Shown here one piece after another: positions 29,801-39,276 of a stretch of DNA of 64,000 nt (position 1 is its first letter; every line of letters starts with the position of its first letter). A program made the position numbers and the translations under genes. The stretch comes from Nematopogon swammerdamellus (Eukaryota > Arthropoda > Insecta > Lepidoptera > Adelidae): positions 4,113,739 through 4,177,738 of the forward strand of contig OX336340.1 of the NCBI GenBank assembly GCA_946902875.1, written 5' to 3'. The notes under the pieces were generated by a model. That model had not been told where the DNA came from. It made no database searches and worked only from the letters and a program-made list of their open reading frames with translations.

Positions 29801-31978
29801 GGTCGAGCTACCTTCACGCACAACACCATGGTGCGGGAGGTAGTACGACTTGACTGATTTGTTGGTAGAATCACTTTCTGTCATGTGACCCAACATTATG
29901 TATTCTTTCATGAAATCGACGTACATGGTTCTAAGTGCGGACTGACGCTGTAACCGTCTCTCTAATGACAAGAAACATTGTTTTGCACGCTCGAAGGAGC
30001 TACCGAGATCGTCTTCAGTGCCTTTCAGAGGGATCGTGACTGAGAACCTACCGTTGTCGGCGCGAGCCACGGTTTGAGTGAAGTGATTCTCACACGCTCT
30101 CTCCTCCGCTGAATACGCCGGCTTAGTGGCGTCCGACAGCTCCTCGATCTGCCAAAACTTGGCCAGCTGTTCCTGCACATCCATATTAATAGCAAAATTG
30201 CAATGAGTGTTATTCTGCCTCAGCCCTGTTCCAATGACACCCGAAATCAACCAACCGAGCTGTGTGTTACGAAGGACCGGTCTGTTTCGTCCCAAATTGA
30301 TCTGTTCCGAGCCGATGATGTCCCAAAATACGTCCGCCCCAATGACGATTTGGACCTCCGCCGGCAGATGGAACGCGTTGTCGGCCAGCTTCAAATGAGG
30401 TGGGATCTTTAAATCGGCTCGGTTCACCGCAGCGCTCGGTATTGATGACGTAATGCTAGGTAGAACGAGACATGAGATGTTACAACTGAATGGACTCTGT
30501 AATGAATGTACGTTGAGATTGCATCTGTTTGTAGTGTAAAGTGTGCTGTTATTGATACCCGAAACTGTTCCTGCCACCTTTACAGTAACCAGATCGAGTT
30601 CACTGCATAGCTTCGCTGTGATGAAGCATGAACTGCTACCTGAGTCTAACAGAACGCGGGCGACGTGCTCGCCCCCGCGCCTGTCATACACTTTGACAAG
30701 TGCTGTAGATAGGAGTACCTGTGAATTTGATGTATGTGTTGATGCGGACAATGCGACAGAATCGACCGGCTTAGACACCGATTCATCCTGATGGAGTAAA
30801 GTATTGTGCTTGGCATGGCACTTCTTGCATGAACCTAGTTTGCATACATTGGCCATGTGACCAGGTCTGAGACAATTGAGACACAACTTATGCGACCTGA
30901 CCTTGTCTGCTCTGCTGCTGCATGACAGCTGTAAGAACTGGTCGCATCTGTATATTGCATGCTCACCTTTACACAATGGACACTCGAATTTGGCATTTTC
31001 TGTCGTTGTCACTAGACCTTTAATGTTAAATGTCTTGCTGCATGAAGGTGAAGATTTGTTCAAATCCATTGTTTCGAGTAGGTCTGCTCGACCCTTAATG
31101 AATTTGCGAAATGTATCGAGAGTTACCTTTTCCTCCTTACCTTTCTGCTCCTCCCACTCGCGAGCTGTCCTGGCGTCTAGTTTGGAGGAGAGGATGTAAT
31201 GTAGAAGCGTGTCCCACGATTTAGTCGGTTCTCCGAGCGTGTCTAGCGCCCTTAAGTTTTTATTGAATGTGTCTAAAAGCTGCCTTAAATGAGAATGAGA
31301 CTCCTTTTTAATAGTTTCGATATTGAACAACGACTTAATATGATTTTGGATTAATAGTCTGGGGTTATCGTATCGATCACGCAATAGGTTCCAGGCTATT
31401 GTATAATTAGCGCTTGAAAATTCTAATGATCTAATTACCTGAGCGGCGTCCCCCTCCAGAGCGGCCCGCAAGTAGTGAAATTTCTGCACATCATTGATAC
31501 TGTCATTAAGATGAATAAGAGACAGGAAGGTGTCGTGAAACTCCAACCAGTGTTCGTGCATGCCGGAGAACTTAGGCAACACTATGGTCGGCAGCTTCAC
31601 GGTATTTTTCCTTTCAGTAGATGCTGATTCACCACCAACACGATCGCGGCTGGGACTGGTCGCGCCAGATTCTTGAAGTTGAATCTGAATACTTACATCA
31701 TACAAATTTTGCGCTTTTGCCATGCTCGAATAGTAGTGCTTCTCAAATTCTGCACGTTCGGCCAACTGTGTGGCCTGCACATCTCCCGGAACACTCTCCA
31801 GTTCCACTTGTATGTCATCGAATTGATTGTATAATTCTGACATTTTTATCAACCTTAATTTCAACTCAATAACTTGTTGAACAGTTAATGGACTCTGGAG
31901 TGTGTTCAAGTAGTTTGCAAATTGAGTTACACGGCCTTTGTAGCCTGCACGCTTCCTCGGCAACTCTTTATCTGCCAT
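26870..31978 (-). CDS. BEL/Pao gag-pol polyprotein
   Basis: 1702 residues from ATG 31978. In order: gag with the DUF1759 region (from ~127, KLPTIVLPKFSG); cysteine knuckles (CPLCKGEHAIYRC, then CLNCLRPGHMANVC and CKKCHAKH); aspartic protease VLLDSGSSSCF (~443); reverse transcriptase with YVDDMLTG (~849); RNase H with FCDASQDAYGAC (~1020) and WTDSSIVLGW; integrase with HQCVRCSRLK (~1362), GVDYAGP (~1397), SDNGTSF (~1461) and LWEAGVK (~1510); then a DUF5641-like end. No envelope frame follows. All catalytic blocks are intact in one frame, so it may be mobile. Length is normal for the family. Confidence 0.95.
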   Translation of the reverse strand: MADKELPRKRAGYKGRVTQFANYLNTLQSPLTVQQVIELKLRLIKMSELYNQFDDIQVELESVPGDVQATQLAERAEFEKHYYSSMAKAQNLYDVSIQIQLQESGATSPSRDRVGGESASTERKNTVKLPTIVLPKFSGMHEHWLEFHDTFLSLIHLNDSINDVQKFHYLRAALEGDAAQVIRSLEFSSANYTIAWNLLRDRYDNPRLLIQNHIKSLFNIETIKKESHSHLRQLLDTFNKNLRALDTLGEPTKSWDTLLHYILSSKLDARTAREWEEQKGKEEKVTLDTFRKFIKGRADLLETMDLNKSSPSCSKTFNIKGLVTTTENAKFECPLCKGEHAIYRCDQFLQLSCSSRADKVRSHKLCLNCLRPGHMANVCKLGSCKKCHAKHNTLLHQDESVSKPVDSVALSASTHTSNSQVLLSTALVKVYDRRGGEHVARVLLDSGSSSCFITAKLCSELDLVTVKVAGTVSGINNSTLYTTNRCNLNVHSLQSPFSCNISCLVLPSITSSIPSAAVNRADLKIPPHLKLADNAFHLPAEVQIVIGADVFWDIIGSEQINLGRNRPVLRNTQLGWLISGVIGTGLRQNNTHCNFAINMDVQEQLAKFWQIEELSDATKPAYSAEERACENHFTQTVARADNGRFSVTIPLKGTEDDLGSSFERAKQCFLSLERRLQRQSALRTMYVDFMKEYIMLGHMTESDSTNKSVKSYYLPHHGVVREGSSTTKLRAVFNASAPTTSGVSFNDIQMVGPTIQDDLLSILLRFRQHKFVISADIEKMYRQVLVNADQRRLQQIFWREDPSHKLKTYELNTVTYGTASAPFLAVPCLKQLAEECTDGIISEIIHKDFYVDDMLTGADTIEQLALIRSKVAQVLESGCLSLRKWRSNERRLLSAPNTDNLNLDLSAENQCKTLGLGWSSTTDELNISINVQNDQLTFTKRSILSTIAHIFDPLGLLSLSIIQAKIILQKLWLHKLSWDDPLPEEIRSAWIKSVSHLPQLELVRIPRRVICDGPNVIEIHTFCDASQDAYGACTYVRSINSEHIEVHLLCSKSKVAPIKPTTIPRLELCGALVGARLTTKVIGSLRLNIQRCFLWTDSSIVLGWLKTNPSKLKPFVKNRVADIQELCNKHTWRHVPTAENPADLLSRGVSPNIVERSALWWSGPQFLTHQEPAWPKFQAGECDEDLPEMRPQTQCLISFASPDVFPFSRFSNFQRLKRSIAYVLRFIHNARKENIRKNGPLTVQELDAATVHLFKVVQVESFPLELTILQKKNQVLKGAIASLNPFIDPSGLMRVGGRLENSDFAFEKKHSIIISADHPVSHLLFRHEHLQLMHAGPQLLLSSIRESFWPVRGRNLAKKITHQCVRCSRLKPKTVSPIMGHLPEQRVVPGFPFQSTGVDYAGPVMAADRKGRGCRLIKTYIAVFVCFTTKAIHLELVSDLTKESYLLALRRFIARRGKPTDISSDNGTSFVGARNELYKFFKENSKALSEDMSNQSIQFHFTPAYAPHFGGLWEAGVKSTKHHLKRVLGNSHLTFEELYSVLVQIEAILNSRPLSPLSSHHDDLLPLTPGHILIGRALTSVPSPRFEDVAVNRLTRYQRVEQLRQHFWRRWHKEYVAELQQRVKWRATTSQLIEGTMVVIKDDDLPPLRWSLGRIVQVYPGRDGVARVADIKTARGVVRRAFSKICPLPLNDDVTCSPAETR

Positions 31979-32882
31979 TTTACCGTAAATGAGAAGCGGG
32001 GATGCGAATTAACCCACCTAGAATGAAATATTTATAAAATTGTAACTCGAAACACCGAAAAATCACTGAAATACGATAAACAGTTTTTTATCTATGAAGT
32101 GTCAATCAAATCTTTACAACGTGTCAATCAAATCTATTCATTCGCTTCGAGCGAGCGAGCCTCCGCTGCCTACGGTCATTAGTGCAGGTGCAGCGATGTA
32201 TCGTAATATCGAGACAGGCCGCGCCCGTGTACAGATTCTGTAGCTTAGAATTGTGACAAATTGATGATTTTAATTTGTGTAACTTTGTGAAGTTATTTTT
32301 GTTTTATTTATATACTTGTATTGATATTACGATTTTTAACTTGGGTATGTTTTCATAGTTATAAAGATCTGCTTGAATGAACTGAATGAAAGACTTTAAG
32401 TATGTATTATAGTTTGAATGAAATGAGTTAATCTGTAAACTATGAGTGAACGGTATGTATGAACGAATGAACGAATGGACTGTATTGAAATTATATTATT
32501 AATGAATGAATGAATTTGTATAAATGGACTGTATGACTGGATTGTATTTTACTTCGATGCAAACAAGACAAATTGAAAAGATAAATATGGATTGAGAAAT
32601 TGGAAATAAAGACTTGGAAATAGGGGATTGGAACGGACTTACAGTAACTTGCACCTAGTCCTGGTTCCTGACTCGGCGGATGTCGGCGTCGCTCCCGAAG
32701 GTGAGTGTCCTGCTGCTCCTAGGCGTCTCCTGCCGCACTCCTGTCGCTGAGGTAGCCTTGCTTGTGAGCTCCTGCGGGCGGATGGTGCGGGAAGCCGGAG
32801 GGACGATGCGATGCGCCGATCCTTTGGTGTTTCTTGACTATTGCGGAATGTTGACTACTTTCATCCGACTCGAAGGACAAGA
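31979..32882 (-). other. BEL/Pao 5' leader
   Basis: About 0.9 kb of untranslated leader between the 5' LTR and gag, with repeated GAATGAATGAA-type runs near 32400-32520 and the primer-binding site next to the LTR. Confidence 0.7.
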
Positions 32883-33143
32883 TGTTGTGGGTTGGAGTTT
32901 CTCATCTTGTGGTTAAAATGAAAGTCGACTTCTTCCCAATATGTGGTGTAATGAAATGACTGATATGTAAATTAATGACATTGATGTAAATATGTAAACA
33001 AAAGAGCGTGCGCCCGCACTGGCGGCTGATGGACGGCACACTGGCTGCGCTCGCCTCGCGGCGGCGGCACCGCGCGGTGGCGCGGCGTGAGGTGTGGGGC
33101 GGGGGGCAGCCCCTCCCCCGCTGCTGCACTGATGGCTCTAACA
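32883..33143 (-). repeat. BEL/Pao 5' LTR
   Basis: 261 bp. It carries the same GC-rich half (33010-33130) as the other LTR. Confidence 0.95.
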
Positions 33144-33148
33144 GTAAT
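33144..33148. repeat. BEL/Pao target-site duplication, right
   Basis: GTAAT, identical to 26576-26580. Confidence 0.9.
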
Positions 33149-33481
33149 CAAATTCGGTTGAACTGGGAAACCCTATACAGCGAAGTCGGAGGGTCTATAT
33201 CGACCCAAAAACGGCGCACTTTAGCGATGTCATAACTTACCTATGAATGATATTGTATCTGTCAACGAACACCCTTACGCCCCTCCGGACCGTAGCCTGG
33301 CTGGCCGAGTGTCCCGCAGCCTCCAGCTCCTCCCCCAGGAGGTGCAGATGGCCGGAGATGTGCGCCATCATCACCATGAACATCGAGTCCGTTGTGAAGA
33401 GCAGCCCGCACAGTTGTATCATTAGGACGATCTAGAATTATTGTTAGACCTACTTGCTTGAACTCGTACTATGTATAAGCA

Positions 33482-33775
33482 GGCCTCACGCACTCTATGT
33501 ACTTGCGCGCGCTAACTACCTACTGCCCGGTGGACAGCCGCCGGCGGCGGTCTAATTCAGTGAAATTCGTCAGCTGCGTTCAAAGCATACCTACACGCTC
33601 GCCCACGCTACTGTGCGCAGCTGCAAAGCAATAATCACTTTACACTCGATCGTTTAGGTACATTTTCGCACGCAGCGAATAGCGACGTGAAGCAGTGGGC
33701 TATTAAAGCCGAAGGCATGGAACTTTTTCTATGGAGTGATTTATCTGTTACGAAGTAACTATTAAGTAATCTGTG
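33482..33775 (+). repeat. ~295-bp MITE, plus copy
   Basis: Begins GGCCTCACGCACTCTATGTA and ends near AAGTAATCTGTGGT. Same family as 34380-34672 (minus) and 38645-38940 (plus). It corresponds to the two outer parts of 5205-6790. Confidence 0.8.
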
Positions 33776-33819
33776 GTATAAGTAAGTAGGTAAGTAATCT
33801 AAGTCAGTCAGTTAGTCAG

Positions 33820-33970
33820 CGTGTAAGCGTCCACTGCTGGACATACGCCTCTCCAATTTTCCTCCAGTCCTCCCGGCCTTCAGCGGTACGGAACCACTGC
33901 TTTCCGCCGACGTACTTGATGTCGTCGTCCGAACTGGCGGGTGGTCTTCCCACACTCCGTTTTCCTGGTA
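33820..33970 (-). repeat. RTE-like LINE 3' fragment
   Basis: GTCCACTGCTGGACATACGCC and the following CTCCAGTCCTCCCGGCCTTC match the tail type seen at 566-660. Confidence 0.5.
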
Positions 33971-34283
33971 ATCTAGTAATCTAAGTCAATAAAGTAAGTA
34001 TAGGTAGGTACCAGTAAATTAAGTCAGGAGGACAATCGTTTTTTAGGTTTCCGTACCGTAGGTACGGAATCCTAAAATCCAACCGTCTATCCGTATGGCT
34101 GGTTGTCGATCTGTCTCGATGTATCCGTTTGTCCTAACCAGGGCTGTACCTTTTGAAACCGTAATTAGCACGCGTAACATTAAGCGCCCTAGTCCAGGGC
34201 ACTGGCACTTGAGCGGTGGACCATATATTATTATGTATTCTAGATAGGTAGATAATAGATGGAATTTTTTTTAATTTAAATCA

Positions 34284-34379
34284 ACATGGGTGGCTGTGCT
34301 GAGGGAACAATGGTGCAGACGACAGAGCCAAAAACACCTCTCCTCACGAAACCACGCTCTACTGGCTGGGTAGAGCCAC
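34284..34379. repeat. Repeat fragment interrupted by the MITE
   Basis: CATGGGTGGCTGTGCTGAGG...CGACAGAGCCAAAAACACC matches 7707-7790 and, on the other strand, 41400-41500. Its partner part continues at 34685-34780, after the 34380-34672 MITE. Confidence 0.6.
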
Positions 34380-34672
34380 AGATTACTTAATAGTTACTTC
34401 TTAACAGATAAATCACTCCATAGAAAAAGTTCCATACCTTCGGTTTTAATAGCCTACTGTTTCACGTCGCCGATCGCTGCGTGCGAAAATGTACCTAAAC
34501 GATCGAATTTAAAGTGATTCTTGCTTTGCAGCTGCGCGCAGTAGCGTGGGCGAGCGTCTAGATATGTTTCGCGCGGCTGTCGAATTTCCACTGAATTAAG
34601 TAGATCGCCGGCGGTCCACCGGGCGGTAGGTAGTTAGCGCGCGCAAGTACATAGAGTGCGTGAGGCCTGCTA
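34380..34672 (-). repeat. ~295-bp MITE, minus copy
   Basis: Inverted relative to 33482-33775, ending CATAGAGTGCGTGAGGCC. It lies inside a LINE-type repeat, so it is a separate insertion and not the arm of a larger foldback. Confidence 0.8.
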
Positions 34673-34840
34673 GAGCCTATAGAGCACCTCTAGACAGCCA
34701 GCAGATTTTCGGACTGTTGCTAGGCTATCTAGCCTGTTTAATACGACGTTTGAAGACACCTAGGTTGCCCCACCCATGCCCTTTGGTAGGTTCAAATTTG
34801 TAGCCGACTGGGTTGATAACACCGTACTGGATGTAAATTA

Positions 34841-35217
34841 GCCTCGATAGCTCAGTGGTGCAGACATTCGACTGTCGCAATTGATTGTTTTAAGCAACGC
34901 TGGGCCCAGTCAGTTCTTGGATGGGTGACCGCTCGACCGTTGAAGGCTGACCGTGGTTCTGATTCCACGTAAAACTGTAGGTCCCTTCCCTTCCTACCTT
35001 ACTCGGTTGTAGGGTTCAACCCAGCAGTGTTGGTACCACCGCACTGAATGAAACGTCGGTCGGTGTAAATAGTTTGTGTTTTCCGTCTAGTTCAGTGTAG
35101 CCGGCATGATCGAAGGGAAGCACTGACATGCCACCTAGTTCACCCGGTCCGGTGTTATGGGCGACATCACGGATGTTGTAGGTGATGCAGCCAACCGTGT
35201 CAGTTTCCATAAAAAAA
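34841..35217 (+). repeat. 5S/tRNA-type SINE, full-length copy
   Basis: tRNA-like start GCCTCGATAGCTCAGTGG, 5S-like TTAAGCAACGCTGGGCCCAG and CTTGGATGGGTGACCGC, B-box-like GGTTCTGATTCC, then the shared tail ending GTCAGTTTCCAT plus A-run. Confidence 0.85.
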
Positions 35218-35438
35218 TAAGATGGCCGCATAGCAGCATCGGTTGCGTTCTCCTCTAGCTCATAGCCAGCAATCCAGGGAAGTCTCCGGTATGGCACCTA
35301 CCTTCTCGAAGGTGATATTGGCTGGTCGGAGCGTGCGCTTTGCCCCCTCTGACTCGGCCACCCATACCGGATTACATAAAAAACCTGTATTATGCTCCAT
35401 ATAGCGTAGAACCTTAAATTTTTGAAATAACCTCATAC

Positions 35439-36008
35439 CTGAACAGCGTACATGGTCATTCTGGCAGCTGGTTGCGTATCATAGTCCACACCCGGCAACA
35501 TGACCAGGCTACGGGGCAGAGGGAAGTCCGACCCGTCACTCAGAGGTCTCAGCATCATCAAAAACACAGCTGCGTACAGCTGCGTCACGCTAAACGTCAC
35601 CCAGTTGGTTATCACGAAAGCTTTCTTCCTGTAAGCCGTCATTTTCTCCTCAGAATCGATCCACGAATCAAATTTCACGAAAATGCTGTTGTAGATCTGC
35701 CGTATTGCCAGATTTCTGTTGAGCACAAAGAATGCCTGAAGCATTCCGTTTGTTATGCCGGCAATGACGTACAGAAAGTGAATATCCTCAGGGAATTGCA
35801 AGCCACTGTCGCTAGACGCCTTGCGAAAAAAATTCGAGACGATGACGAGCCAGAAAATTGCTATCAAGGCAACAGTGCTGTAGGTAAGGAAATTTGGGGT
35901 CCACTTTTTGGGGAAAATATTGAGACCGTCCGCTTTTAGGGCCAGCATCACCATCAGCATTGTCCTATCGGATATTTTTACGCCGTCGAATTTACGAATT
36001 TTAAACAT
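35439..36008 (-). pseudogene. Odorant receptor first exon (orphan)
   Basis: 190 codons from ATG 36008 to a clean donor (GTTCAG|GTATGAGG at 35439/35438). The product has the look of the N-terminal part of an insect 7tm_6 odorant receptor: charged start MFKIRKFDG and three hydrophobic segments (TVALIAIFWLVIVSNFF, LYVIAGITNGMLQAFF, WVTFSVTQLYAAVFLMML). The frame is intact, but no exon for the C-terminal half was found downstream in the window, where SINEs and the BEL element now lie. It could be a relic, or a gene whose remainder is displaced by insertions beyond the window start. Confidence 0.65.
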
Positions 36009-36284
36009 TTTCAAATGTGACAAGTCCACTGTAGCTATAGCATTGAGAGTATGCTCAGTACTCGGGAAAAGTAACTACATAGAAAATGTTTCCATTGCAG
36101 GTTAACATTTAATGGCTCAATTACATATTGCTGGCATAGTTGGTAATGGTCCATTACTTGATAAAATAAGTAATTACTTACAAATGTGTTCGATGCGAGG
36201 TTCGATGACGACTGCAGAATGAAGTAATTAAAGATCGATCATGTGTGAAACACCGACACAATAATATTACTGTGTTCATAATTA

Positions 36285-36375
36285 TGTACCGTGTGGGGTC
36301 GGTACTTAAAAAGAATAGCCCCACTGCATCTCTCCCCGTCGCATGTCGTAAAAGTCGGCTAAGGGATAAGAAAAT
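36285..36375 (+). repeat. GTGTGGGGCCGGTAC-headed repeat, head only
   Basis: CCGTGTGGGGTCGGTACTTA, GCCCCACTGCATCTCTCCCC and GTCGTAAAAG, directly before a 5S/tRNA SINE. Confidence 0.7.
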
Positions 36376-36381
36376 TCGTCA

Positions 36382-36757
36382 GCCTCGGTAGCTCAGTGGC
36401 GCGGTTGGTTAGTCAACTGTTATTAAGCAACGCTGAGCGCGGTCAGTGATTGGATGGGTGACCGCTCGACCGTTGGAGGCTGACCGTGGTTCGGATTCCA
36501 CGTTAAACTGTAGGTCCCTTCCCTTCTTACCTTACTAGGTGGTAGGGTTTATCCCGGCCGGGTTGGTACCACCGCGCTGAACGAAACGTCGGTCGAAACG
36601 GCTATGTAAATAGTTCGTGTTTTCCGTCCAGTTTAGTGTAGCCGACATGAAATGAAGGGAAGCACTGACATGGCACCTAGTTCACCCTGTGTTATGGGCT
36701 GAAACCACGGATGTTGTAGGTGATGTAGCCAACCGTGTCAGGTTCCATAAAAAAAAA
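36382..36757 (+). repeat. 5S/tRNA-type SINE, best full copy
   Basis: Box-A-like TAGCTCAGTGG near 36390; 5S-like block 36423-36466 spanning the 5S internal promoter (TTAAGCAACGC to GATTGGATGGGTGACCGC); B-box-like GGTTCGGATTCC 36488-36499; tail to CAGGTTCCAT plus A-run. Confidence 0.88.
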
Positions 36758-36934
36758 TTAAAAAAATGTAGAACAGCGGTTCCCAAGTAGTGGCACGCGT
36801 ACCCCCAGGGGTACGCGTGGGCGCACTTAATGGCCACGTTTACCTCTACAATCTTAAGTACCTACCTAAAGAGAAAGGGGCCCATTCATTTCATTAGTGA
36901 AAATATCTTCACTGTTGAATTGTTGATTGGGACC

Positions 36935-37262
36935 CATCTCTTTTTTTTTTTATTGAAACTGACACGGTTGCCTACATCACCTACAACATCCGTGATGTCA
37001 GCCCATAACACCGGGTGAACTTGGTGCCACGTCAGTGCTTCCCTTCGGTCGTGCCGGCAACACTGAACTGGACGGAAAACACAAACTATTTACATAGCCG
37101 TTTCGACCGACCTTTCATTCAGTGCGGTGGTACCAACCCGGGCGGGTTAAACCCTACCACCTAGTAATATAAGAAGGGAGTCATATCCCTTAGTCGCCTT
37201 TTACGACATACACGGGGAGAGATGCAGTGGGGCTATTCTTTTAAAGTACCGGCCCCACACGG
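36935..37262 (-). repeat. GTGTGGGGCCGGTAC-headed repeat, nested copy
   Basis: T-run, GAAACTGACACGGTT, the shared tail in reverse and then CTTTTACGACATACACGGGG and GTACCGGCCCCACACGGTAC. Confidence 0.8.
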
Positions 37263-37337
37263 TACGTAATATATTTTGATTATTAAGTAGATATTATAAC
37301 TTAATGACTGATGGTATGGATATGCACGGCATCTTGT

Positions 37338-37620
37338 CCTTATCCCTTAGTCGCCTTTTACGACATGCACGGAGAGAGATGCAATGAGGCTATTCTTAAG
37401 TACCGGCCGACACACAGGACGACAGGCTAGCAACCTCTCACCTTGGCACGGTCTTTCGACCGAGTTCGTGCAGGAGGTGGGGTTTCGTGCCTTACTTTCT
37501 GCCTGATAGTTTTCTTGTCCGAATACTTTGCTAAACGTGGTGTTCGGTGTTGTGCTGTAAATTACCAGAGTACTTGCAGTGAAACATAGATTACCCCGAT
37601 TGTCGCGGGATACGGCGTGT
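37338..37620 (-). repeat. Nested repeat fragments in the MITE
   Basis: CCTTAGTCGCCTTTTACGAC, GTACCGGCCGACAC, GACAGGCTAGCAACCTCTCA and CCCCGATTGTCGCGGG, pieces of the two repeat types above. Confidence 0.6.
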
Positions 37621-37849
37621 GGTGGTATGGATAGACAAAATTACTATGTAACCAAAAATAGCAACCATATAAATATTGTTTTATTTAAATATTTTACTTA
37701 GGGGTACTTGGGGTTCAGAACATTCGCTAAGGGATAGGTAGGGTAGGAACCAATTCAAATATAATTGGGAACCGCTGCTGTAGAAAAATTACATTGGAAT
37801 GAGAATATTTTAGTAGTTGAGTTAGTGCGATTGTCAAATAAAACAATAT

Positions 37850-39276
37850 ACTCGAAATTGACAAGTTTATTTCAATATTTTATAAAAATTTACATAACTT
37901 AAACTGATTCCAAAATGGATAACACGACTTCATGAGAAATTGATGACGCCACAATTCCTTCAGTATTATCATTCATTATTAATAACATCTACAACAAAAT
38001 GGCTCCTACCGACGGCGGAATGCCACCAAATAGTTTACGTAAGGCAGTCAAATTAATTGGAAAATTTCAACAAGCGACCGGCGCCGGGCCGCCTCTGGAG
38101 AAGCAACTCACGAACATAACCTCCACATAATGATAAGTACAAACACGGTGGAAGACTGAACTGAACGGAAGAGCGTGATGCGACCAATGAAATAATATTG
38201 CAAGCCATCGATTCAGTCACGGATATCGCATTTCGTCGTAACATAAATAATGCTAAAATTAAAAACAAAACAATAAATAATTATACACAACCTGTCTTTT
38301 ATGACACTATAAAATTAATCTATTCAATTCTATTCGGTTTAATTAGAGTACAAGTTTCCAACGATGATAGCACCAACGGCCAAAACGCGAATCGGACGCG
38401 AGTTCCGACTCGGGCGCCGCGCGAAACCTTTACTCTAATTCAACAAATTATAACTCGATGTGATAAAATTTAACTATTTCCCCCATGGCAAGGTATACGT
38501 ACATACTGTCGCGGCCCGAGCAGCGATCTGTACCATAATCACGAGATTTAACCTACACCGCGTACTACGCTACGCCGCTGTGTTCTCCGCATCATTTTGT
38601 ATGAAGAAACGAAGTTCGCAAATCTATCACTAGAGGCGCTGCCAGGCCCCACGCACTCTATGTACCTACTTGCGCGCGCTAACTACCTACCGCCCGACGG
38701 GCCTCGGGCGGTCTATTTCAGTAAATATTCGTCAGCCGCGCGAAGTATACATAGACGCTCGCCCACGCAACTGCGCGCAGTTCCAAAGCAATAACCACTT
38801 TACACTCGATCGTTAAGGTTCATTTTCGCACGCAGCGATTGGCGACGTGAAACAGTAGGCTATTAAAGCCCGAAGGTAGGAACATTTTCTATGGAGTGAT
38901 TGATCTGTTACGAAGTAACTATTAAGTAATCTGTGGTGCTGCTCCGTTTCTCCATACAAATTAATGCGGAGAACACTGCGTAGCGTAGTAGGTTAAATCT
39001 CATGATAAGGGTACTGAACCAGCTCAGACGCTCCACTCACAATACAAGTACAAAACGCTACACGATCACAAACCTAATATAAATGTACACTGTAATATCT
39101 ACCTAACCGCTGTACACTACATAAAAACACATTAACGCTAATACAACAAGGGGTGTGTGTGAAATTGCACGCTGACGCTTGCGCGGGGCGTTGCGGGTAA
39201 GGTTGGCCCGCGCGCCCGCGGCGCTCGATCACAGACTACTTCGGAATGCTAGAGATTGCAGAGGGCGCCAGCTGTG
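37850..39276 (-). other. Probable 3' UTR of the elongase gene
   Basis: From the elongase stop (39277-39279) to an AATAAA on the minus strand at about 37866-37871, with no other gene in between. It contains a ~295-bp MITE at 38645-38940. The extent is inferred. Confidence 0.45.
38645..38940 (+). repeat. ~295-bp MITE in the elongase 3' region
   Basis: Starts CCCCACGCACTCTATGTACC, ends AAGTAATCTGTGGT; same family as 33482-33775. Confidence 0.8.

Larger units (their letters stand above)
26581..33143 (-). mobile_element. Intact BEL/Pao LTR retrotransposon, 6.56 kb
   Basis: Two 261-bp LTRs (TGTTGTGG...CTCTAACA) that read as identical flank one uninterrupted 1702-codon gag-pol frame. A 5-bp target duplication GTAAT is exact. 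On the coding strand the segment after the 5' LTR (32882 downward) contains GTCCTTCGAGTCGGATG, close to the complement of a tRNA-Tyr 3' end (primer site, one mismatch near its start). A G-rich purine run precedes the 3' LTR at 26842-26850. Identical LTRs imply a recent insertion. Confidence 0.95.
36774..37777. mobile_element. hAT-like MITE with nested repeats
   Basis: Ends CAGCGGTTCCCAA and TTGGGAACCGCTG are inverted copies, flanked by near-identical 8-bp duplications (ATGTAGAA at 36766 and CTGTAGAA at 37778). Two repeat insertions (36935-37262 and about 37338-37620) interrupt it. An uninterrupted relative is at 48635-49024. Confidence 0.8.

Noticed and set aside
27555..31872. Plus-strand open frames across the BEL element
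   Set aside because: They lie antisense to the intact gag-pol frame and have no motifs of their own.
33482..34672. A 1.2 kb transposon with ~290-bp terminal inverted repeats
   Set aside because: The right copy sits inside another repeat whose halves continue on both sides, so these are two solo MITEs in opposite orientation.
35016..35297. Continuation of the odorant receptor as a second exon
   Set aside because: Most of this frame is reversed SINE tail; the remaining ~25 residues do not resemble a receptor segment.
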